Of a stretch of 12,350 nt of DNA, positions 7,542 through 12,350 are shown in pieces. The notes beneath the pieces are model-generated. The model was given only the letters and a program-made list of their open reading frames with translations. It did not search any database and had not been told where the DNA came from. The stretch is taken from contig CAIYXE010000287.1 in the NCBI GenBank assembly GCA_903930095.1, forward strand, positions 1-12,350, read 5' to 3'. The DNA comes from an uncultured Hyphomicrobiales bacterium (GTDB taxonomy: Bacteria > Pseudomonadota > Alphaproteobacteria > Rhizobiales > Aestuariivirgaceae). A program made the translations under genes and the position numbers. Every line of letters starts with the position of its first letter. Position 1 is the stretch's first letter.

Positions 7542-7579
7542 AACGCCGCAAACGTTCGCTATTTGTTTACCCTGATCAC

Positions 7580-9076
7580 ATGACACCCATCTCCCCCCTT
7601 CGCGCCGTCGAAGATACCGACGCTGACGCCTACCGCACCCCGCCCCACAACCTGGAAGCAGAGCAGGCTTTGCTGGGCGCGATCCTCGTCAACAATGAGG
7701 CCTGCGACAAGGTCTCCGGCTTCCTCGGCCCGGAGCATTTTTTCGAGCCGCTTCACGCCCGCATCTTCGAGGCAGCATCGACCCTGATCCGGATCGGCAA
7801 GCTCGCCAGCCCGGTGACGCTCAAGAGCCATTTCGAGAGTGACCAGACGCTGAAGGAGATCGGCGGTACGGCCTATCTCGCACGGCTCGCCGCCAATGCG
7901 ACGACCATCATCAATGCCGAGGAATACGGGCGCACCATCTATGAGCTGGCACAGCGCCGGAAGCTGATCGGCGTGGGCACGGATCTCGTCAACGAGGCTT
8001 TCGAGCCCGACATCGAGGACTCGGCCAGGGACCTGATCGAGCGCGCCGAACAGACGCTCTATGCCATGGCCGAGACGGGCAAGTACGGCCAGGGCTTCCA
8101 ACCCTTTACGCGCGCGCTGACGGATGCGGTGGACATGGCGGCGAGCGCCTACCAGCGCGATGGCGGGCTTTCAGGCATCTCGACGGGCCTCAAGGACCTC
8201 GACGAGAAGATGGGCGGACTTCAGTCCTCCGACCTCATCATCCTCGCGGGACGGCCCGCCATGGGAAAGACCTCGCTTGCCACCAACATCGCCTACAATA
8301 TCTCCAGGGCCTATAAGGCGGAGCATCAGGCAGACGGATCGGTGAAGGTCAATGACGGCGGCATCGTCGCCTTCTTCTCGCTCGAAATGTCAGCCGAACA
8401 GCTGGCAACGCGCATCATCTCCGAGCAGGCGATGATCCCGTCTGAGAGAATCCGCCGCGGCAAGATCACGGAGGACGAGTTCGCAAAGATCGTCGAGGTG
8501 ACACGCGAAATGCAGTCCCTGCCTCTCTATATCGACGCGACCGGCGGCCTCACCATCGCGCAGGTGGCAGCACGCGCAAGACGGCTGAAGCGCCAGCGCG
8601 GCCTGGGCCTCGTGGTGGTGGACTACCTGCAGCTTCTCACCGGGTCCTCGCGCCGGGCTGCCGAAGGCCGCGTGCAGGAAGTCTCCGAGATCACCGTCGG
8701 CCTCAAGGCGCTGGCCAAGGAGCTGGCGGTGCCGATCGTTGCCCTCTCGCAGCTCTCCCGCCAGGTGGAGAACCGCGACGACAAGCGCCCGCAACTCGCC
8801 GACCTTCGCGAGTCGGGCTCGATCGAGCAGGACGCCGACGTGGTTCTCTTCGTCTACCGCGAAGAATACTACCTCGCCCGCAAGGAACCACGCCCCAACA
8901 CCCAGGAGCACTTCGACTGGCAGGAGCAGATGAACCGGGTGAACGGCGTTGCCGAGGTGATCATCGGCAAGCAGCGCCACGGCCCGACTGGCATCGTGGA
9001 ACTGCAGTTCGAGGCCAGCCTCACGAAGTTCCAGAATCTCGTCCGGTCCGACTATCTGCCTGAGCGCTTCGAGTAA
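7580..9076 (+). CDS. dnaB: Replicative DNA helicase DnaB
   Basis: Hexameric ring helicase that unwinds DNA at the replication fork and binds primase. The 498-aa protein has the N-terminal domain (P-P-H-N-L-E-A-E-Q-A-L-L-G from residue 21) and a RecA-type C-terminal domain. There Walker A is G-R-P-A-M-G-K-T (224-231), motif H1a F-F-S-L-E-M-S (265-271), Walker B V-V-V-D-Y-L-Q-L-L (D348), then L-S-Q-L-S-R-Q-V-E-N-R (389-399), and G-K-Q-R-H-G-P-T (463-470) with the arginine finger region. A short extra loop at about 243-261 before H1a is common in alphaproteobacterial DnaB. There is no intein. No clear ribosome binding site precedes the ATG at 7580, which is unusual for so central a gene, though no better start is evident. 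Confidence 0.97.
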   Translation: MTPISPLRAVEDTDADAYRTPPHNLEAEQALLGAILVNNEACDKVSGFLGPEHFFEPLHARIFEAASTLIRIGKLASPVTLKSHFESDQTLKEIGGTAYLARLAANATTIINAEEYGRTIYELAQRRKLIGVGTDLVNEAFEPDIEDSARDLIERAEQTLYAMAETGKYGQGFQPFTRALTDAVDMAASAYQRDGGLSGISTGLKDLDEKMGGLQSSDLIILAGRPAMGKTSLATNIAYNISRAYKAEHQADGSVKVNDGGIVAFFSLEMSAEQLATRIISEQAMIPSERIRRGKITEDEFAKIVEVTREMQSLPLYIDATGGLTIAQVAARARRLKRQRGLGLVVVDYLQLLTGSSRRAAEGRVQEVSEITVGLKALAKELAVPIVALSQLSRQVENRDDKRPQLADLRESGSIEQDADVVLFVYREEYYLARKEPRPNTQEHFDWQEQMNRVNGVAEVIIGKQRHGPTGIVELQFEASLTKFQNLVRSDYLPERFE

Positions 9077-9134
9077 GACCTCGACTACCCGCAAAAATTG
9101 CTTCAATGTCCAATCTTTGCGTTAAGTCAAAAGT

Positions 9135-9148
9135 GATTGGAATCGATT
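9135..9148. promoter_or_regulatory. Overlapping palindromes upstream of the HTH regulator gene
   Basis: GATTGGAATC (9135-9144) is a GATT/AATC inverted repeat, and AATCGATT (9141-9148) is a perfect palindrome overlapping it. They lie 47-60 bases before the start of a gene for a helix-turn-helix protein, where an autoregulatory operator would be expected. A further ATGGG/CCCAT inverted repeat flanks 9164-9183 in the leader. No clean -35/-10 pair is seen. The binding role is inferred. Confidence 0.25.
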
Positions 9149-9194
9149 ACAAACTCAGCGCGCATGGGGCATACTCAACCCATATGAGGCAGGC

Positions 9195-10049
9195 ATGTCA
9201 CCGCCCTTGAACAAACGCGCGGGGTTTTCGCCCCACCGAAACTTTGCCGACAATCTGCGCGCCTTGTGCGCGCGACACGGCTCGATTGCAGCCGTCTGCA
9301 ACGCGATCGGGATGAACCGCCAGCAGTTCAACAAGTATCTTGCCGGGTCGACCCTGCCCAACGGGCCTGCGCTGGAGAAAATCTGCGGTTTCTTCGCGGT
9401 TGTCCCGGAGAGTCTGTTTCAGCCCCAGCAGAGGGCCGACAATACGCCACCCGGCGGAGTTCCAGAAGAAATGGCCTCCGCGCTTCTCAGGATGCGCAAC
9501 AGCACGCTCCGGCCGGGCTGCTACCACTATTTCACGCCATGGCCGCGGGAACCGGGAAAATGCATCCGCGCGGCGCTTCTCATACATCACAAGGGCGGGT
9601 TGACGGTGTTCAGCCGCTTCACCAAGTTCCGCAATCCCGGATCCCGCCAGCGCTACCACCTGTCCGACCGGCACGACGGCATCGTGCTCGAATCGGACAA
9701 GGCCAAATATCTTCTGGCGACGAACCGCAAGGGTCTGGGGGAAATGAGCCTCGTCTCGATCGGCGTCGAAGGGGCGTTGAGCACGGATTTCCAGAGCGGC
9801 TTGGCGCTGGTGATGGAACCGTCGGGACGGCCCATGGCCGTCCACGTGACGCTCGAATACCGCGGGGCGCCATCGATCCTGCGGCGCGTGATCTCGGAGG
9901 CCTGCATCCTGCCGCTCACGGATCCGAGCATTCCAGAGGAAGTGCGGCAGTCGGTCAGCGCACCGGCAGAGGCGGCGGCCCCCTACCTCCTGCCCTTCAG
10001 CCTGCTGGACAGCCTGCCGCAACTTGCGCGGCGTGGCGGCGCCGGCTGA
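9195..10049 (+). CDS. XRE-type helix-turn-helix regulator with unrecognised C-terminal domain
   Basis: Probable DNA-binding transcription regulator, 284 aa. Residues about 17-67 form an XRE/Cro-like helix-turn-helix: N-F-A-D-N-L-R-A-L-C, then I-A-A-V-C-N-A-I-G, the recognition helix N-R-Q-Q-F-N-K-Y-L-A-G-S-T, and L-E-K-I-C-G-F-F. A linker of about 40 residues leads to a mixed domain (about 105-235) with L-R-P-G-C-Y-H-Y-F-T-P and several beta-like stretches, which I cannot name; a ligand-sensing domain is a guess. The ATG at 9195 follows GAGG. The gene lies 118 bases after dnaB and ends exactly where the minus-strand gene ends, inside a shared palindrome. It does not belong to the usual dnaB-alr arrangement. 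Its target genes are unknown. Confidence 0.85.
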   Translation: MSPPLNKRAGFSPHRNFADNLRALCARHGSIAAVCNAIGMNRQQFNKYLAGSTLPNGPALEKICGFFAVVPESLFQPQQRADNTPPGGVPEEMASALLRMRNSTLRPGCYHYFTPWPREPGKCIRAALLIHHKGGLTVFSRFTKFRNPGSRQRYHLSDRHDGIVLESDKAKYLLATNRKGLGEMSLVSIGVEGALSTDFQSGLALVMEPSGRPMAVHVTLEYRGAPSILRRVISEACILPLTDPSIPEEVRQSVSAPAEAAAPYLLPFSLLDSLPQLARRGGAG

Positions 10050-10059
10050 TCAGCCGGCG
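10040..10059. repeat. Perfect 20-base palindrome at converging stop codons
   Basis: cgccggctgatcagccggcg equals its own complement read backwards. The two stop codons, TGA of the regulator (10047-10049) and TGA of the minus-strand gene (complement of 10050-10052), abut at its centre, so both proteins end in Ala-Gly from the same bases. In RNA it can form a GC-rich stem from either direction, but no T-run follows on either side. It may slow both converging transcripts or stabilise their 3' ends; it could also be a protein-binding site. Confidence 0.8.
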
Positions 10060-10400
10060 GTCTTCTCGGGATCGAACTTGCTGAGCACAAGCATGGCGGC
10101 AACGATCTTGCGGGTCCGCACTGCAATCGGTTTCGATGCCTTCAAACGCTTGATGGATCCAGGCATCTGGGCCTTGAAGGCATTGAAAAGAACCTGCTCA
10201 TAATGATCGTAGCGGCTGGGCCCGCCGAGGCGGACCGGTTGCCAGAGCGAGCTGCCATCACCCTGGGCCACCTTGCGGACTGCCCGTAACACGCTGCGCA
10301 GTTCCTTGAGGTCACACTTGGCAGATGACCTGTCATCCGCAGCACCGGAATTCCGTCCTGCTGCCGAGCCGCCCTCGAGCACAGCTGCGGTCCCATCCAT
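10050..10400 (-). CDS. Hypothetical protein, 116 aa
   Basis: I do not recognise this protein. From ATG 10400, which has a very good AGGAG ribosome binding site eight bases upstream, it is 116 aa. The frame stays open to 10460, but that longer form lacks such a site. The first 25 or so residues are low-complexity (Gly, Ala, Ser), so probably flexible. From about D30 on it looks folded and basic: D-L-K-E-L-R-S-V-L-R-A-V-R-K-V as a likely helix, then W-Q-P-V-R-L-G-G-P-S-R-Y-D-H-Y-E-Q, and a Lys/Arg-rich region ending V-A-A-M-L-V-L-S-K-F. There is no signal peptide or membrane segment. It is transcribed away from alr and towards the HTH gene, sharing its last bases with it. A nucleic-acid-binding role would fit the charge, but nothing proves it. 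Confidence 0.75.
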   Translation of the reverse strand: MDGTAAVLEGGSAAGRNSGAADDRSSAKCDLKELRSVLRAVRKVAQGDGSSLWQPVRLGGPSRYDHYEQVLFNAFKAQMPGSIKRLKASKPIAVRTRKIVAAMLVLSKFDPEKTAG

Positions 10401-10458
10401 CTGACTTTCTCCTACGTTAAGTGGCGAGACCGAATGGCCTCCACCTTCACTGGGTTGC

Positions 10459-10487
10459 AAAATATGAAATCCTTTTCATGCGAGCAA
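10459..10487 (-). promoter_or_regulatory. Candidate promoter with operator-like palindrome for the 116-aa gene
   Basis: On the minus strand TTGCTC (10487-10482) and TATTTT (10464-10459) are 17 bases apart, giving a start near 10452 and a leader of about 50 bases to ATG 10400. Between the two elements lies ATGAAA-TCCT-TTTCAT (10464-10479), a perfect inverted repeat with a 4-base spacer. A repressor bound there would block the promoter. The inverted repeat is certain; its use is inferred. Confidence 0.35.
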
Positions 10488-10509
10488 TTTCGCTCCTCTT
10501 TCGCTCCTC
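10488..10509 (+). repeat. Tandem 11-base direct repeat upstream of alr
   Basis: TTTCGCTCCTC occurs twice in exact tandem (10488-10498 and 10499-10509). Directly after it is GATAAT (10512-10517), a good -10 match for alr on the plus strand, with no good -35 at the usual distance. The repeat covers the place of the missing -35 element, so it could be a site for an activator, one helical turn per copy. It could equally be a chance duplication. Confidence 0.45.
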
Positions 10510-10596
10510 CTGATAATGCCTGTGACACTTTCGGCGTGCCGCACTTGATCGGGGGCTCCGGGCACCTTATGGCCGGGGGAGAAAGGACGACGCTGG

Positions 10597-11736
10597 ATGA
10601 CGCCGACGCCGGAAGACCTTGCTGGAGCCGTGCTGACCATTGACCTGGTGGCGCTGAAGGAGAACTGGCGGACGCTCAACGCCCGGGCCGGCACGGCCGC
10701 GTGCGGGGCGGCGGTGAAGGGCAACGCCTATGGGCTGGGGATCGCCCCCGTGGCGCGCTGCCTGTGGGAGGCCGGCTGCCGGAGCTATTTCGTGGCGCGG
10801 CCCAAGGAGGGTGAGGAGCTTCGCGCCATCCTGCCGGATGCCACGATCTATGTGCTAGACGGGCTGTTTGCCGGGCAAGCTGAATTCTATGCCAAGCTAA
10901 ACCTTTGTCCGGCCTTGATTTCTTTCACCGAGGCGCAGGAATGGGCGAGCTTCGGGCGAGCCTATGGGAGAAAGCTTCCCTGCGCCCTCCACGTTGACAC
11001 GGGCATCAACCGGCTGGGGTTTTCCATGGCGGAATTCGCCGCCCTGCTGGGTGACCGGTTCACCATGGAAGGCCTCAACGTGACCCTGCTGATGAGCCAC
11101 CTCGCCTGCGCCGATGACGCCGGACACCCGATGAACCGGCGCCAGGCGGAGGCCTTCCAGGCGGTGCGGGCGCAGCTTCCGGGCGTTCCGGGGAGCCTTG
11201 CCAACTCGAGCGGCATCTTCCTGGGCGAGGGCTTCACCCATGACCTCGTACGCCCCGGCATCGCGCTGTATGGTGGAAATCCGACGCAAAAAGTAGCGAA
11301 TCCGATGCATGCAGTAGCCATTCTGGAAGGTTCCGTGATGCAGTTGCGGGACATCGGCCCGGGCGATTCGGTGGGCTATGGCGCCACATGGGAGGCCCAG
11401 AGGCCGGGCCGAATCGCCATCCTCGGTGCAGGCTACAAGGACGGCGTGCCGCGTGCCCTCTCTTCCCGCGCGCAGGAAGGGCCTGCCCAGGTTTTCATCA
11501 GCGGGAAGCGCTGCCCGGTTATCGGGCGGGTATCCATGGACATGATGGCGATCGACGTGACCGGGCTTCCGCCCGGAGCGGTGGCGCGGGGGACCAGGGC
11601 CGAGATCCTTGGCCGCAACATCGCCATCGACGAGGCAGCCTCCTGGGCGGGCACCATATCCTATGAGTTGCTCACAAGGCTCGGCAGCCGCTATGCACTC
11701 TTCTACACAGGCCTCGAATCGGACGGCAGCGCTTGA
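10597..11736 (+). CDS. alr: Alanine racemase
   Basis: PLP enzyme that converts L-alanine to D-alanine for peptidoglycan. The 379-aa length is normal. The PLP lysine is K41 in A-V-K-G-N-A-Y-G-L-G. The second catalytic residue is Y261 in S-V-G-Y-G-A-T-W. The phosphate-binding region L-V-R-P-G-I-A-L-Y-G (217-226) and the C-terminal G-R-V-S-M-D-M (310-316) are present. The ATG at 10597 follows AAAGGA at a spacing of nine bases. Its stop overlaps the TTG start of the MlaE-type permease (TTGA), so the two are very probably cotranscribed and coupled. dnaB-alr proximity is common in alphaproteobacteria, but here two extra genes stand between them. Several Cys and a short N-terminus are unremarkable. 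Whether it is the biosynthetic or the catabolic isozyme cannot be told from sequence; its location argues for the biosynthetic one. Confidence 0.95.
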   Translation: MTPTPEDLAGAVLTIDLVALKENWRTLNARAGTAACGAAVKGNAYGLGIAPVARCLWEAGCRSYFVARPKEGEELRAILPDATIYVLDGLFAGQAEFYAKLNLCPALISFTEAQEWASFGRAYGRKLPCALHVDTGINRLGFSMAEFAALLGDRFTMEGLNVTLLMSHLACADDAGHPMNRRQAEAFQAVRAQLPGVPGSLANSSGIFLGEGFTHDLVRPGIALYGGNPTQKVANPMHAVAILEGSVMQLRDIGPGDSVGYGATWEAQRPGRIAILGAGYKDGVPRALSSRAQEGPAQVFISGKRCPVIGRVSMDMMAIDVTGLPPGAVARGTRAEILGRNIAIDEAASWAGTISYELLTRLGSRYALFYTGLESDGSA

Positions 11737-12350
11737 ACATTCTCGCCCATATCGGCCGTGCCACGCTGGCGCTGCTGGAAGAAATCGGCCGCGTGACGCT
11801 GTTCCTCAAGGATGTGCTGCTGCAAGGCCTCACGCCGAAATTATTCCCGCGCCAGATTCTCGAGCAGATGCTGCGGATCGGCTATTTCTCGCTGCCGGTC
11901 GTGGGCCTCACCGCCTTTTTCACCGGCGGCGCGCTGGCGCTGCAGATCTATCTCGGCTCCTCACGCTTCAATGCGGAAAGCCTGGTCGCCTCGATCGTGG
12001 CGCTGGGCATCACACGCGAGCTGGGCCCGGTTCTGGCGGGCCTCATGGTGGCGGGGCGCGTGGGCGCCTCGATTGCCGCCGAACTCGGCACCATGCGGGT
12101 GACCGAGCAGATCGACGCGCTGGTGACACTGGCCACCAACCCGTTCAAATATCTCGTGGGTCCGCGGATCATCGCCGCGGTCGTGTCACTGCCGCTGCTC
12201 GTAGCCGTCGGCGACACCATCGGCATCATGGGCGGCTACATCGTGGGCACGCGCTCACTCGGCTTCAATTCCTATGCCTATATCCGCAATACGGTGGACT
12301 TCCTGGAGATCGGCGACGTGACCTCCGGCCTCATCAAGGCCGCCGTCTTC
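11733..12350 (+). CDS. mlaE: MlaE-type lipid ABC transporter permease (3' end cut off)
   Basis: Inner-membrane permease of an Mla-like system that moves phospholipids between the outer and inner membranes. The window holds 206 codons of an expected 260 or so. The start is TTG at 11733, overlapping the alr stop by four bases, with GGACGG upstream; GTG at 11793 is a less likely alternative because it would remove the amphipathic first helix (I-G-R-A-T-L-A-L-L-E-E-I-G-R). The MlaE signature is clear at 95-130: R-E-L-G-P-V-L-A-G-L, G-R-V-G-A-S-I-A-A-E-L-G, then M-R-V-T-E-Q-I-D-A-L. Hydrophobic segments at about 50-73 and 143-170 match the family. An MlaF ATPase and an MlaD (MCE) protein would be expected just beyond the right edge. 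Confidence 0.93.
   Translation, partial: MNILAHIGRATLALLEEIGRVTLFLKDVLLQGLTPKLFPRQILEQMLRIGYFSLPVVGLTAFFTGGALALQIYLGSSRFNAESLVASIVALGITRELGPVLAGLMVAGRVGASIAAELGTMRVTEQIDALVTLATNPFKYLVGPRIIAAVVSLPLLVAVGDTIGIMGGYIVGTRSLGFNSYAYIRNTVDFLEIGDVTSGLIKAAVF

Noticed and set aside
10401..10460. Longer form of the 116-aa protein starting at 10460
   Set aside because: The ATG at 10400 has an AGGAG at ideal spacing. The longer start has none and would lie at or upstream of the predicted transcription start.
10488..10509. Start of a CRISPR or longer tandem array
   Set aside because: Only two adjacent 11-base copies, no spacers and no cas genes.

Overview
The window reads as a chromosomal segment of an alphaproteobacterium, most likely of the Hyphomicrobiales (Rhizobiales) type. 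The grounds are high G+C coding sequence, the gene neighbourhood rpsF-rpsR-rplI-cfa-dnaB-alr, which I recall from rhizobia and relatives, an L9 protein with a long acidic C-terminal tail, and a full CtrA-type box (TTAA-N7-TTAA) close to GANTC (CcrM) sites. The genus cannot be told from this sequence.

Left part (1-4448, all on the minus strand). A polyamine-type ABC importer is encoded in the order potA (ATPase), potD (Tat-exported binding protein), potB (permease) and potC (permease, running off the left edge). A perfect GC-rich hairpin lies between potD and potB. Upstream of potA, in the same orientation, is a gene for an exported, very cysteine-rich protein of about 376 aa with a C-terminal HNH/AHH-like nuclease motif. 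It is the least conventional protein in the window.

Middle part (4449-9076, plus strand). A 326-base divergent region holds a structured leader with a possible 25-codon leader peptide. It is followed by the ribosomal protein operon rpsF-rpsR-rplI, which ends in a textbook intrinsic terminator. Then come cfa (cyclopropane fatty acid synthase), with a CtrA box and GANTC sites in its upstream region, and dnaB (replicative helicase).

Right part (9077-12350). Between dnaB and alr sit two unfamiliar genes that converge: an XRE-type helix-turn-helix regulator with an unrecognised C-terminal domain (plus) and a 116-aa basic protein of unknown function (minus). Their stop codons abut inside a perfect 20-base palindrome. 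Next is alr (alanine racemase), whose stop codon overlaps the TTG start of an MlaE-type lipid ABC permease cut by the right edge. The alr-mlaE overlap suggests joint expression of a cell-wall precursor enzyme and an envelope lipid transporter.

Most of the window is conserved housekeeping DNA. The points worth a second look are the exported HNH-like protein, the rpsF leader, the cell-cycle-type sites upstream of cfa, and the small convergent gene pair with its shared palindrome. I see no CRISPR array, insertion sequence, tRNA, rRNA or prophage.
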